From an uncultured Acetatifactor sp. (lineage in GTDB: Bacteria > Bacillota > Clostridia > Lachnospirales > Lachnospiraceae), in assembly GCA_910587555.1 (NCBI GenBank), contig CAJULV010000008.1:1-64000 (forward strand): DNA of 64,000 bases. The letters run 5' to 3'. Of the stretch, positions 16,008 through 25,493 are shown piece after piece (the first letter of the stretch is position 1; the number at the start of each line of letters is the position of its first letter). The notes below the pieces were generated by a model. That model ran no database searches, was not told the DNA's origin, and was given only the letters and a program-made list of their open reading frames with translations. The translations under genes were made by a program, and so were the position numbers.

Positions 16008-17777
16008 ATGAGAAAGAAAACATTACCTGAATCCCGTATTTTCCGGAAAGTCTTATGCCTGCTGACGGCGGCGGGCCTGGTACTGGGCGGCTGTGGCTCG
16101 GACGAAGGGAACGACAGTACCGGAGAGGGCAGTTCTTCCGATGCCGGGGCTTCCGGGAGTTCGGTTGCCGGCGAACCCGCCGGCGACGGGAATTCTTCCG
16201 GCGAAGAGGAGTGGGTGGACCTTAATATCATTGCTGTGGCGGGCAATTATGCGAGCATAGAAAATGCCGTGGGTTCTCCCGTGTACGAGAAAATACAGGA
16301 AGATACCAAAGTGAACCTGACCGTTACGCCCATGGATGCGGACAAGTGGAATGTGACCATGTCCGGAGGAGATACCACGGATATTATTGTCTTCCATTTA
16401 AGCCAGTATATTAAGCCCATGGTGGAGAGCGAGCTTGTGATTCCGCTGGACGAGCTGATCAGCCAATATGGGCCAAATGTGTCCGCCCGCAGCCCCGAAT
16501 CACTGGAGTATGCGGCGGAGATATCCGGAGACGGTAAGATTTACTGCCTGCCCTACGGGGTAGGCCTGGAGGGAGGCAACTCCAAGGCCACCAATTCCGC
16601 GCTGCTCACACGCTGGGACCTGTATAAGCAGATCGGGGCGCCCGAACTCACCAGCATGCAGGACTATGCGGAAGCGCTGGCGGAAATGGTGGCATTGGAG
16701 CCGGTTACGGAAGGCGGGCTGCCGGTATACGGTGTGGCGCTCTATACGGCGGAAAACAGTTTCACTTCTTTGATTCAATATGCACGTTGCATGGGATTTG
16801 AGCAGTTCAATGACTGGATTGCCACCAGAATTAAGGACGGAACGATGTCTTATGCTTATACGGACGAGGATAGTTCCTTCTGGCAGGCTTTGGAATTTTG
16901 CCAGAAGGCATATGAACTGGGAATCCTGGATCCGGATTCCTTCACCCAGAAGCTGGATGACTATCAGGCAAAGGAGGATAACGGCCAGATTCTCACCCCT
17001 GTGTGGCGGGATCATGTCAAGGATTTGCAGCAGAGATGGATGGAGGCAGGCAGCCAAAAGGGATATGCCATTCTCCCCATGGAGGGTACCTTCATTGCAG
17101 AGAATAAGAATTCCGTCTGCGGTGCGGCTTTCGGATTTGCCATTGCTTCCACCTGTAAGAATCCCCAGCGGGCCATGCAGCTTATCGACTATCTCTGTAA
17201 GCCGGAGACTTCCCGCATGATATACAGCGGTATGGAAGGGGAGGACTGGGAGATAGTGGATGGGGTTCCGGTGCCCACACAGGAGGCTATTGAACTGAAA
17301 AATGCGGGAGGCGACGCGTTTAATGCCACCGGTATCAATAATGCGGCTTTGTATGGTATGGCAGGTCTGGCAAGGGGCGTGATGATGGAAGACGGCGCCG
17401 TGACGGATTTGTACCGCAGCGAGGGCTTTCATCCCATGAATGTAAATAGTGTGGATTTGGATTTCTGCGCATTTTACGGAGATTATGCATATCCCAACCA
17501 GGTGCTTCTGGATAAGGGAACCAGTGACCTGTCCGGGCTGAATATGCGTATTGCAAGCGGCTACGGACAGGCTCCCGAGGATATCCAGCGAATCGATGCA
17601 AGGCTGCTGGAGTTGGCGCTGCGTTCCGTTCCCGGTATTATTATGACCGACAGCAGGGAAGACTTTGAGAAAGCCAAGGAGGAGGCAATCGCAGCCTTCA
17701 GGGAAGCCGGAGCCGAGGAATCCCGTGCATGGTGGCAGGGACGCTGGGACGAATTGAACGCTAAGTACGGCAAGTAG
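16008..17777 (+). CDS. extracellular solute-binding lipoprotein of the LplA type
   Basis: The 589-residue protein has an N-terminal signal, LCLLTAAGLVLGGC, with lipobox LGGC, then a Ser/Gly/Asp-rich linker of about 40 residues (GNDSTGEGSSSDAG) before the binding domain. The length and the pairing with LplB/LplC permeases place it in the large solute-binding group used for polysaccharide fragments. Among possible starts ATG 16008 has AAAGGG at the best spacing. The C-terminal part (AKEEAIAAFREAGAEESRAWWQGRWDELNAKYGK) is typical of the group. It captures oligosaccharides made outside the cell, probably by lyase or other enzymes. Confidence 0.9.
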   Translation: MRKKTLPESRIFRKVLCLLTAAGLVLGGCGSDEGNDSTGEGSSSDAGASGSSVAGEPAGDGNSSGEEEWVDLNIIAVAGNYASIENAVGSPVYEKIQEDTKVNLTVTPMDADKWNVTMSGGDTTDIIVFHLSQYIKPMVESELVIPLDELISQYGPNVSARSPESLEYAAEISGDGKIYCLPYGVGLEGGNSKATNSALLTRWDLYKQIGAPELTSMQDYAEALAEMVALEPVTEGGLPVYGVALYTAENSFTSLIQYARCMGFEQFNDWIATRIKDGTMSYAYTDEDSSFWQALEFCQKAYELGILDPDSFTQKLDDYQAKEDNGQILTPVWRDHVKDLQQRWMEAGSQKGYAILPMEGTFIAENKNSVCGAAFGFAIASTCKNPQRAMQLIDYLCKPETSRMIYSGMEGEDWEIVDGVPVPTQEAIELKNAGGDAFNATGINNAALYGMAGLARGVMMEDGAVTDLYRSEGFHPMNVNSVDLDFCAFYGDYAYPNQVLLDKGTSDLSGLNMRIASGYGQAPEDIQRIDARLLELALRSVPGIIMTDSREDFEKAKEEAIAAFREAGAEESRAWWQGRWDELNAKYGK

Positions 17778-17814
17778 GGGCAGAAGGATAGAATGCGGTA
17801 TCAGGGGCTGCTGT

Positions 17815-20466
17815 ATGGAAGATTCGATGTGGAATCTGAATCCGGCAGCCCCGGTTTTGAAATGGAAGGCAGAAAAAAGAGGGACAGTGATGAAGATAAA
17901 AGAAGGATTAGAGATGCGTTACAGGCCTTTTGACAATTACATATCCATGCAGAACCCTCCGGATTTTTCCTGGCCTTACGAGGCAGGGGTTACAGGATAT
18001 GACCTGATTGTATGCCGGGATGCCGGACTGCGGGATGTCGCTTACAGGCTGGATCATTTTCATGCGAATTATTACAATTTTCCGTATACCTTCGAGCCTG
18101 GTATCTATTACTGGGCGGTGCGCAGCCGCAGAGAAGGTGCTGCCGGGAGCTGGAGCAGTCCCAGGAGGTTCCTTCTGCATGCATTGTCTGAGCCTTTTCC
18201 GGTGCCTGATGTGGACACGCTGTTGTCCAGGATTCCGGAAGGGCATCCCAGAATCTATGCCACGGCGGCAGGGCTGGAGGAATTCCGCCGGGAAATAAAG
18301 GAAGAAGGACGGGATTACCTGCCGATGGTACGGCGGGCGCTGGCGGGATTTATGTCCATGCCTTTTCCGGAAGAAAAGGACGCGGATCCCAGGATTTCCA
18401 CCCCCTACAATATGTTTTCCCCTTTCCAGACTGCGGCGGATTTGACGAAGCTTGCCTGCAACATGGCGATGTATGCCGGCTTTGCCTATCTGGCCGATCA
18501 GGAGGAAAAAGCGGGCAGGTTCGGTGTGGAATGCCTGATGAAACTTGCAAAATGGGATCCGGAAGGAGGCACTTCCTACGAGGTCAATGACCAGGCGCAC
18601 AGAAGGATTGCCGTCTATTCCACGCTGGCATATGACTGGCTTTACCCGCTGCTGACGCCTGGGCAGAGGTCTGAAGTGTTGGAAATGATTCGAAAACGCG
18701 TGGAAGTTATCTGGCATTCCGATGTCTATCATATAAAGAATCTGGATAAAAGCCCCTTTGATTCCCACGGGGGCACGGCAGTGGGCTACGTGCTGCTGAT
18801 GGGGCTTGCACTGTACCGGGACGTGCCGCAGGCAGAGGAATGGCTGCGCTATACATTGCCGCTGTACATCAATTACATGTATCCTTGGAGCAATGAGGAC
18901 GGAGGCTGGGCGCAGGGAACATATTACTGGACCTGCAATATATTCGGGAAAAAGGTGATTGAGGCTCTGCTGTGCAGCGGCGTCATTGACCTGTATCGGA
19001 AGGCCTGGCAGAAAAGGGAACATCTGTTTGCGATTTACTGCTGTCCTGAGGGTTCTGTGGGGGCATTTGGAGACAACAGCTATATTCCGGCTACGGCCAA
19101 GATGTCCTCCCTGCTGTCCGTCCTTGCCCATCGTATTGCAACGCCGGAGGCCAGATGGGCACGCAGCCGGATTGGTTATCTCACGGCTTACGGCCACACG
19201 GACGACTCCGACCCATCCGTGTGCATCCATGACAGGGTTTATTCTCCGGAGGAGGCGTATATTCCGGAAAACATGCCGAAGGACCATTATTTCAAGGACA
19301 TCGGCTGGATTGCCATGCACTCGGACCTGGAGGATGCGGAGCGGATTTCCGTGTTTTTCAAGTCCAGCTGGTACGGCTCGTTCAACCATTCCCATCCCGA
19401 TCAGAATTCCTTTATCATTCAGGCGTTCGGGAAACCGTTGGCGATAGACAGCGGCTATTATGACTTGTATAACTATCCGTTTGACAGGGACTACACCCGT
19501 AAAACCTATGCCCACAATGCCGTCACCTACGATAACGGACAGGGGCAGCCGGCCATGGATATTCTGGCAAAGGGAAAGATTACGGATTTCCTGAGCCATC
19601 CGGCAGCGGCACTGGCAGGCGGAGATGCCACGGAGAGCTATCGCGGCGGATTGGGATGCGCAAGGCGCTGGCTGCTGTATCTGCGGCCCGATGTGGTGAT
19701 CACTATAGATGAGCTGGCGGCAAAGGAAAATAAGCAGAGCCGTTTTGAATATTGGCTGAATGCACAGAAGTGGGCATTTCTGGGAGAGGACAGGGCAAGC
19801 GCCAGGTTTATTACGGATCATGCACAGCTGGATATGAGGATGCTCTTTCCCAGGCGGCCGGATGCTTTTATCAGCCATGACTTTGCCGGACCTGACGGCA
19901 TGCCGCTCTATCCTGTGTATGAAGGGCATGCGCGCTGGCCGGTGCAGAAGCGGGTATGGTTCCGGACAGAGTCCTGCAGCAGCATATACATGGTCTCGGT
20001 GCTGGATATTCACCGCACGGGCTCACCGCCCCGGAACTGGCATGTGGAGTACCGGGAGGACTGTATCGTATTGGAGCTGGAGGACGGCGCCCTGTTGGCG
20101 GTAAACCACAAAGGCAGCGGGGAGGAGATTGCGGTGGGAGATTTTGCTTTTCGGGGAACGGCCGCCCTGGTGGGCGACAAATGCCGTATGCTGGTAAACG
20201 GCAGGGAATTATCCGTGAGGGGGAAGCGTGTGTTTGCGTGCGGCAGCCCCATATCGGCAGCGGCAGGAGAGGGCAGGCTGGAAATCAGCGCCATCCACAG
20301 AGATGCCGACGTGACGGTATACCTTCCCGGCGTGAAGCAGGTGGTTACAGGGGAGGGGAAAGCCGTAGGCGTGGACAGCGCTGCTTTCGGTGTTACCCTG
20401 AAACAAAACGACGACGAATCTGTCTTCTCTCTGTACAATGGACATTATGATTTTAGATATACGTAA
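17815..20466 (+). CDS. heparinase II/III-like polysaccharide lyase (DUF4962-type)
   Basis: The 883-residue protein has an N-terminal beta-sandwich (about 30-125), an alpha/alpha barrel from HPRIYATAAGLEEFRRE at about 145 to 480, and a C-terminal heparinase II/III beta domain. Key-looking residues are in WYGSFNHSHPDQNSFII (about 520) and YAHNAVTYDNGQGQPA (about 565), the blocks that carry catalytic His/Tyr and substrate contacts in the family. Such enzymes break uronic acid-containing glycans by beta-elimination. There is no signal peptide, so it should act in the cytoplasm on imported fragments. ATG 17890, with GAGGG in front, is an alternative start. Exact substrate (heparin, chondroitin, alginate or another) cannot be told. 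Its stop overlaps a possible start of the next gene. Confidence 0.85.
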   Translation: MEDSMWNLNPAAPVLKWKAEKRGTVMKIKEGLEMRYRPFDNYISMQNPPDFSWPYEAGVTGYDLIVCRDAGLRDVAYRLDHFHANYYNFPYTFEPGIYYWAVRSRREGAAGSWSSPRRFLLHALSEPFPVPDVDTLLSRIPEGHPRIYATAAGLEEFRREIKEEGRDYLPMVRRALAGFMSMPFPEEKDADPRISTPYNMFSPFQTAADLTKLACNMAMYAGFAYLADQEEKAGRFGVECLMKLAKWDPEGGTSYEVNDQAHRRIAVYSTLAYDWLYPLLTPGQRSEVLEMIRKRVEVIWHSDVYHIKNLDKSPFDSHGGTAVGYVLLMGLALYRDVPQAEEWLRYTLPLYINYMYPWSNEDGGWAQGTYYWTCNIFGKKVIEALLCSGVIDLYRKAWQKREHLFAIYCCPEGSVGAFGDNSYIPATAKMSSLLSVLAHRIATPEARWARSRIGYLTAYGHTDDSDPSVCIHDRVYSPEEAYIPENMPKDHYFKDIGWIAMHSDLEDAERISVFFKSSWYGSFNHSHPDQNSFIIQAFGKPLAIDSGYYDLYNYPFDRDYTRKTYAHNAVTYDNGQGQPAMDILAKGKITDFLSHPAAALAGGDATESYRGGLGCARRWLLYLRPDVVITIDELAAKENKQSRFEYWLNAQKWAFLGEDRASARFITDHAQLDMRMLFPRRPDAFISHDFAGPDGMPLYPVYEGHARWPVQKRVWFRTESCSSIYMVSVLDIHRTGSPPRNWHVEYREDCIVLELEDGALLAVNHKGSGEEIAVGDFAFRGTAALVGDKCRMLVNGRELSVRGKRVFACGSPISAAAGEGRLEISAIHRDADVTVYLPGVKQVVTGEGKAVGVDSAAFGVTLKQNDDESVFSLYNGHYDFRYT

Positions 20467-20492
20467 TGAGGGAAAAAGAACAGGAGATAAGC

Positions 20493-22592
20493 ATGAAGAG
20501 AGGATTTAGCACCGTGGCCTGCATGGACACTTCCCCGGAGGAAATTCTGGCGGCATGCGGGAAATACGGAATGGAGGGCGTGGAAATCCGCCTGGGTGAG
20601 GACAATAGCGTTCTGGGGACCAGGGATGATTCACGGATAGAGGCATTGGGGCAAAAATTTCGGGAGGCGGGTTTGGCAATCACCAATCTGGGGAGCAGCA
20701 TCTGCATTGCCGGATATGATGCCGGCATTATGAAATCCGCTGCGGAAGCGATAGCGTATGCACGGCTGCTTGGGGCAAAGGGAGTCCGCGTTTTTCTGGG
20801 CCGTTTTCCGTCGGAGGAAGCTGCGGGGACAGGATATGGGCAGGGGGAACCGGCTTATGAAGGAATCGTTGAGCTGCTTCGGGAAATGTGCGCCCTTGCC
20901 GCCCAAAGCAACGTAGAAATCTGGATCGAGACCCACAACGCGTTTTCCGCGGGAAGAAAGCTGAAGGAGCTGCTTGGGCAGGCGGGCTGCGATAACCTGA
21001 AGGTGATTTGGGATATTATGCATCCCATTGAGGCGGGGGAGGAAATCGAGGATACCTGGGAGGCCCTGGGAGACAGGATTGCCCATGTACATATCAAGGA
21101 CGGCGTGGATTCCGGCGGGAAAGCAGGTGGGGAATACCGCTATACGATGCTGGGGGAAGGCGCCCTGCCGGTCTGCGGTATACTGGATTTGCTTGAGAAA
21201 GCGGGCTATGAAGGGTATCTTTCGTTCGAGTGGGAGAGCCTGTGGCGGGAAGAATTGAAGGGTTGTGAGAATACGCTGGACTGGGTGCTGGGACAGTTTG
21301 CGTCCTGGCTGGAACGATACGGAGACAATCCGGTGCAGGGTCCGGGAGAAGCCTGGAAGCCGACAGATGCGCCGGGCAGAATGGACGAATCCGCGTTTTA
21401 TATTTCTCCCCGGGGAACAGGCGCCGTGATTGATAACCGGAAGCCCTATGCCGGCGGAAAGCGGTATGGGATTGCGCTGGAGGTTATGCCGGGCAGGACG
21501 TACCGGCTCCATGTTCCCTGCCGGGAGTGGGACACCTGCAGCCGGAATGTGGTATACGGGGTTATAACGCTGATAAAGAGCGGAGGGAAAAGGACCAGGC
21601 GAATTTATCTGGAGAAAAAGAGAAAAAACCTCCTGGAACTTACCTTTCATACAGAGGAAGAGACGGAGATCCTGCTGGAACTGGGGATCAAGAGGGAGGG
21701 AATGGCGATGTGGTATCGGCCTTGCCTGTGGGAGATACCGGAAGGCGGCGGGAAAGAAAAAGCCCGCAGGAAGCTGAAGGTTGCCGCTGTTCATCTGGAT
21801 GTGAGGGAATTGGCTTATGAAGAAAACCTGAGCAGGATTGGGGAGGCCTTTGACCGGGCAGCCTCCGGAGGGGCGGATTTGCTGGCGTTTCCGGAGACCA
21901 TGGATACGCGGGGCGTGAAAAATCTGGCATATGAGGATTCCTTTGCCTCCATGGACGGACGCTTCTGTTCCATGATGCGGGACAAAGCCCGAAAATACGG
22001 CTGCCATGTGTTTTTCTCATTTCGGGAACTTGACTGCCACGGCGCGCGCAGGAATACTGCGGTGCTTTTGGACAGGGAAGGAAGGGTAGTGGGAAAATAC
22101 CATAAGACGCACCTGACCCTGTCAGAGTATGAGAACGGCATGGTGCCCGGGGAGTCCTATCCGGTGTTTGACACGGAGTTCGGCAGGGTTGGGATGCTGG
22201 TCTGCTGGGATATCTTTTTTCCGGAGCCGGCCAGGGCCATGGCCCTGCAGGGGGCTGAGATTTTACTGGTGACCACGGCAGGCGACCCTGTCCACAGGTT
22301 TGTGGGCAGGGCTAAAGAAAACGGAGTGTACGTGGTGACTTCCTGTCCCCATACGCAGAGATACGCGGGGATTGCTTCAACCGCCGTCATTGACCCCTGC
22401 GGCAATGTGCTTGCGGATACCAACGAGGAGGGAGAAGCGGCCACGGCGGAGATTGATCTGAACGAGGAGAAGGCTATCTATTGGCTGGCCCTTGGGCCTG
22501 TGGATGCCATACCGAATAATGTCTATCTGCAGGAGTACCGGGATGATATGTTCGGGGAACTGGAGAAATACGCGTGTGAGGCTGCCCGGTAA
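20493..22592 (+). CDS. fusion of a sugar-phosphate isomerase-type TIM barrel and a nitrilase-family hydrolase
   Basis: The 699-residue protein starts best at ATG 20493 (AGGAG, 6-base spacing); ATG 20466 overlaps the previous stop and has no ribosome site. Residues 1-270 are a xylose isomerase-like TIM barrel (EIWIETHNAFSAG, VIWDIMHP, AHVHIKDG, LSFEWE carry the expected Glu, Asp, His and Glu metal ligands). Residues about 290-420 form a linker or small beta domain. Residues about 430-690 form a carbon-nitrogen hydrolase with triad Glu468 (FPETMD), Lys538 (HKTHL) and Cys571 (LVCWDIFFPE). The barrel should isomerise or epimerise a keto-sugar; the nitrilase domain should cleave an amide or amine. 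The combination is unusual and may act on an N-containing sugar from the glycan. Roles are inferred. Confidence 0.85.
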   Translation: MKRGFSTVACMDTSPEEILAACGKYGMEGVEIRLGEDNSVLGTRDDSRIEALGQKFREAGLAITNLGSSICIAGYDAGIMKSAAEAIAYARLLGAKGVRVFLGRFPSEEAAGTGYGQGEPAYEGIVELLREMCALAAQSNVEIWIETHNAFSAGRKLKELLGQAGCDNLKVIWDIMHPIEAGEEIEDTWEALGDRIAHVHIKDGVDSGGKAGGEYRYTMLGEGALPVCGILDLLEKAGYEGYLSFEWESLWREELKGCENTLDWVLGQFASWLERYGDNPVQGPGEAWKPTDAPGRMDESAFYISPRGTGAVIDNRKPYAGGKRYGIALEVMPGRTYRLHVPCREWDTCSRNVVYGVITLIKSGGKRTRRIYLEKKRKNLLELTFHTEEETEILLELGIKREGMAMWYRPCLWEIPEGGGKEKARRKLKVAAVHLDVRELAYEENLSRIGEAFDRAASGGADLLAFPETMDTRGVKNLAYEDSFASMDGRFCSMMRDKARKYGCHVFFSFRELDCHGARRNTAVLLDREGRVVGKYHKTHLTLSEYENGMVPGESYPVFDTEFGRVGMLVCWDIFFPEPARAMALQGAEILLVTTAGDPVHRFVGRAKENGVYVVTSCPHTQRYAGIASTAVIDPCGNVLADTNEEGEAATAEIDLNEEKAIYWLALGPVDAIPNNVYLQEYRDDMFGELEKYACEAAR

Positions 22593-22664
22593 GGCCGCGA
22601 AGGCAATTTCCTCATCAGGGCCGCGGACAGCGGCTGAAATGTAAGAAAGGCGGGAGGTATCAGT

Positions 22665-23669
22665 ATGGAAGTGTTTGTGTCAGTGCCGAAGAAAAGCGAA
22701 GTGATGGAAACCTTTCTGACGGAACCCGTGAGAAGGTATCTGGAAGAGCGGTTTCAGGTGCGGTATTCACCCCTGGAGCGTAATCTGACACCGGAGGAGG
22801 TATCCGCATATGCGGGAAACGCCCGGGTGATTATCACAGGCTGGGGACATCCCATGCTTGACGCGGAGACGGTGGAAGGAACGGGAATCCGCCTCATTGC
22901 GCATACGGGAGGGAGTGTGGGAAGCCTTGTGAGTCCCGAAATATACCGGCGCGGAATCCGGGTCATCAGCGGAAACAGGCTCTATGCGGATTCCGTGGCG
23001 GAAGGGGTACTAACATATATGCTGGCGGCTTTGCGGAGGATGCCGGATTACGTGGACAGGATGCGCAGCGGGGGATGGGGCGAAGCGCAGGACATCTCGG
23101 AAGGGCTGCTGGATCAGACGGTGGGGCTGGTAGGCGTGGGAGCCATCTCGCTGCGCCTGATGAGGCTGCTGCAGATGTTCCGCGTGAAAATCAAAGTATT
23201 TTCCCGTTACCCGGTTGATACGGAAATCCTGGAAAAGTACAGGGCGGAGCAGGTTTCGCTGGAAGAGATATTCTCTACCTGCAAAATCGTCAGCCTGCAC
23301 TCTGCCATGAGCGAAAGCACCAGAGGCATGATTGGCAGAGAGCATTTTGACTTGCTTCAGGACGGGGCGCTGTTCGTGAATACGGCAAGGGGCGGCATAG
23401 TGCGGGAGGCGGAAATGACGGAAGCGCTGAAGGAAAAACGGTTCCGGGCTGTCTTGGATGTGTACTGCCAGGAGCCGCCGGGCCAGGATAATCCGCTGCG
23501 CTGCCTGGACAATGTGTACTGCATGCCCCATCAGGCGGGACCCACCAGGGACAGGAGGGCGCTGATTGCCCGGCAGCTGATAGATAACATTGTGAAATTC
23601 CGGACCGGGGAAGAGATGGAACTGGAAATCAGCAGGGAATATGCGGGACGAATGACGGTAGGGGGATAA
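22665..23669 (+). CDS. D-isomer-specific 2-hydroxyacid dehydrogenase
   Basis: The 334-residue protein has the two-domain fold of the family. The NAD-binding motif is VGLVGVGAISLRLM, about residue 148. Catalytic residues are expected in VNTARGGIVRE (Arg), LDVYCQEPP (Glu) and MPHQAG (His). The family reduces 2-keto acids or oxidises 2-hydroxy acids with NAD(P)H. ATG 22665 lies behind GGGAGG. Inside this glycan locus it could handle a keto-acid derived from unsaturated uronate, but that is inference. It lies 72 bases after the fusion gene with no terminator. Confidence 0.9.
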   Translation: MEVFVSVPKKSEVMETFLTEPVRRYLEERFQVRYSPLERNLTPEEVSAYAGNARVIITGWGHPMLDAETVEGTGIRLIAHTGGSVGSLVSPEIYRRGIRVISGNRLYADSVAEGVLTYMLAALRRMPDYVDRMRSGGWGEAQDISEGLLDQTVGLVGVGAISLRLMRLLQMFRVKIKVFSRYPVDTEILEKYRAEQVSLEEIFSTCKIVSLHSAMSESTRGMIGREHFDLLQDGALFVNTARGGIVREAEMTEALKEKRFRAVLDVYCQEPPGQDNPLRCLDNVYCMPHQAGPTRDRRALIARQLIDNIVKFRTGEEMELEISREYAGRMTVGG

Positions 23670-23721
23670 TGAGTTGACGTTTTGACGGATATTCGGAACC
23701 GGAAAGGGAGGATGAAGGGAT

Positions 23722-24360
23722 TTGGACGGAAAAAGAATTGCATTCCTGGGGGACAGCATTACTTGCGGGGCCTGTCTTCGGAAAGGGGAAGAAAGCTATG
23801 TGGACAGAATCACGAAAAGCTGTCCCCGGGCGAAGGTATTCCGGTACGGGGAACCCGGCTCCAGGATCGGCAGCTATATAGGGGAGGACCCCCGGAAGAT
23901 AGGGCCTTCTTTCGTGGAGCGTTTCCGCCGGATGGACAAAGAGCTGGATATAGTGGTTGTGTTCGGGGGAACGAACGATTACGGTATCGGAAACGCGCCT
24001 CTGGGCACCATGGCTGAGCGGACGCCGGAGACCTTTTGCGGGGCATGGAATTTGCTGGCAGAAGGGCTGCTGGCAATCTATCCCCGGAGCCGCCTGCTGT
24101 TTGTGACGCCTTTGCATCGAAGGGGGGAGGAGATGCCGAACGCTTTCAGCGGTGCGGTGTTTTCTGACTACGTTGATGTAATCAGAACTGCCGCGAAGCG
24201 ACATGGGGCAGAGCTTTTGGATTTGTATGCGGCAGCCAGCCTGCAGCCGAATGCGCATTATTACAGTACCCTGATCCTGGAGGACGGGATTCACCCGGGT
24301 GCAAAAGGGCACCGGGTGATTGCAGGGGAATTTCTTGCTTATTTATACCCCAACACGTAA
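23722..24360 (+). CDS. SGNH/GDSL-family esterase
   Basis: The 212-residue protein shows all SGNH blocks: block I FLGDSITCG (Ser), an oxyanion Gly in PGSRIGSYIG, block III GGTNDYG (Asn) and block V DGIHPGAKGH (Asp and His). No signal peptide is seen, so it should act inside the cell, probably removing acetyl or another acyl group from imported sugars. The start is TTG 23722; GGAGG lies 10 bases before it. The ATG at 23713 is in another frame. It is part of the same gene run as the dehydrogenase. Confidence 0.88.
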   Translation: MDGKRIAFLGDSITCGACLRKGEESYVDRITKSCPRAKVFRYGEPGSRIGSYIGEDPRKIGPSFVERFRRMDKELDIVVVFGGTNDYGIGNAPLGTMAERTPETFCGAWNLLAEGLLAIYPRSRLLFVTPLHRRGEEMPNAFSGAVFSDYVDVIRTAAKRHGAELLDLYAAASLQPNAHYYSTLILEDGIHPGAKGHRVIAGEFLAYLYPNT

Positions 24361-24437
24361 TTAATTGCCGTCTGCACAGTATAACGAGTGAACGCATCGG
24401 CAATCCAGAACTGAAAGCGGCAATTAAATGCGTTCAC
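24361..24437 (+). promoter_or_regulatory. interleaved inverted repeats, possible RNA switch or pseudoknot
   Basis: Two perfect 10-base dyads interlock. TTAATTGCCG (24361-24370) pairs with CGGCAATTAA (24418-24427). GTGAACGCAT (24388-24397) pairs with ATGCGTTCAC (24428-24437). In addition CGGCAAT at 24398-24404 offers a second partner for ATTGCCG (24364-24370). The region fills the gap between the esterase stop and the oxidoreductase ribosome site, a position suited to control of the downstream gene. Confidence 0.5.
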
Positions 24438-24469
24438 GAATATAAAAGGAGAGACAGGGGGCGGAAAAA

Positions 24470-25351
24470 GTGATTAAGATCGGTCTGGCAGGGTCGGAAA
24501 GTATGCATGCGCTGGCATTTGCCCAAGCCTGCAACAAGCCTTTGGAGAACGGGCGTTATCTGTTTCCGGACGTCAGGGTGGCGGCGGTCTGGGGTATGGA
24601 TGACAGGAGGGAGCATGTAGAGGCAGTGAGGGAACAGGGCAATATCCGGCTCTGTGCGGATTCCCTTGAGGAACTGGCAGATGAATGCGACGCTTTTATG
24701 ATACTGCCCAGAAGGGGGAGGGAGCATATCGGATATGCAGAGCCTCTGCTCCGGCGGGGGGTTCCCGTATTTGTGGACAAACCTGTCTGCAGCTCTTATG
24801 AGGATATCCGCAGGCTGTGCGAACTGGCCCGCGGAAAGGGCGCCGTTCTCAGCGGAGGTTCCGGGCTGAAACACAACAGGCAGGTGAGACGGCTGAAAGA
24901 AAAGGCGGAGAAGGGATTTTTCGGCCGGATAAGGGGTGGTACCATCAACCACAGCGCAGACATGAACAGCCCTTATGAGGGTATTTTTTTCTACCTTCCC
25001 CATGGGGTGGAGATTATGCTGGAGGTATTCGGGTACCATCCGGAAAGCGTGAATACCACTGTGCTTTCTGCGGACAATTTTACGGTATGCGTTAAGTACC
25101 GGGAATATCTGGTGAATCTTGCCATAAATGGCTGCAGACCTTCCTATCTGGTGATAAACGGGGATAAAAGCACAGCAGTACGGATTGACGACAGGGATAT
25201 TTTTTCGGAGACCATGAGGCATTTTGTGGGACAGATTCGAAGCGGCATCGGCGACGACGTGGAAAAGCTGGTGAAAAGCAGCCTGGTTATCCTGGCGGTG
25301 AAACAGTCTATGGAAGAAGGAGGGGAAGTTAAGGTCAGGGATATTGTGTGA
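24470..25351 (+). CDS. Gfo/Idh/MocA-family oxidoreductase
   Basis: The 293-residue protein begins with a Rossmann strand (MIKIGLAGSE) in which the usual G-x-G-x-x-G is partly changed to GLAGSES. FVDKPVCSS near residue 105 holds the conserved EKP-type Lys (DKP here) of the family. The C-terminal half is shorter than in classical members (about 330-380 residues). It starts at GTG 24470 behind a G-rich ribosome site. Family enzymes oxidise or reduce sugars and inositols with NAD(P). A role in processing sugars from the glycan is inferred from context. Confidence 0.8.
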   Translation: MIKIGLAGSESMHALAFAQACNKPLENGRYLFPDVRVAAVWGMDDRREHVEAVREQGNIRLCADSLEELADECDAFMILPRRGREHIGYAEPLLRRGVPVFVDKPVCSSYEDIRRLCELARGKGAVLSGGSGLKHNRQVRRLKEKAEKGFFGRIRGGTINHSADMNSPYEGIFFYLPHGVEIMLEVFGYHPESVNTTVLSADNFTVCVKYREYLVNLAINGCRPSYLVINGDKSTAVRIDDRDIFSETMRHFVGQIRSGIGDDVEKLVKSSLVILAVKQSMEEGGEVKVRDIV

Positions 25352-25372
25352 AGCGTTTCTTTCTGATAATGC

Positions 25373-25401
25373 TTGTATTTTCAAATATTATATAATAAAA
25401 T
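25373..25401 (+). promoter_or_regulatory. possible promoter of the sulfatase gene
   Basis: TTGTAT (25373-25378) and TAAAAT (25396-25401) are 17 bases apart in a strongly AT-rich stretch ahead of the sulfatase gene; a TATAAT also occurs at 25391. The gap of 142 bases before the gene supports separate transcription. Confidence 0.45.
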
Positions 25402-25493
25402 AATGTCAGAGCATATTTCAAAACTGCTTTCTGGAAGATGTGTGTCATAAAAAGGGGTTTGGTGAGGAAAATACAGACAAAAGGAGCGGTTTT

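Noticed and set aside
17908..20013. Long minus-strand frame of about 700 codons
   Set aside because: It is the reverse-strand shadow of the heparinase-like gene: no ribosome site, His/Arg/Pro-heavy composition, and the plus strand has clear family motifs.
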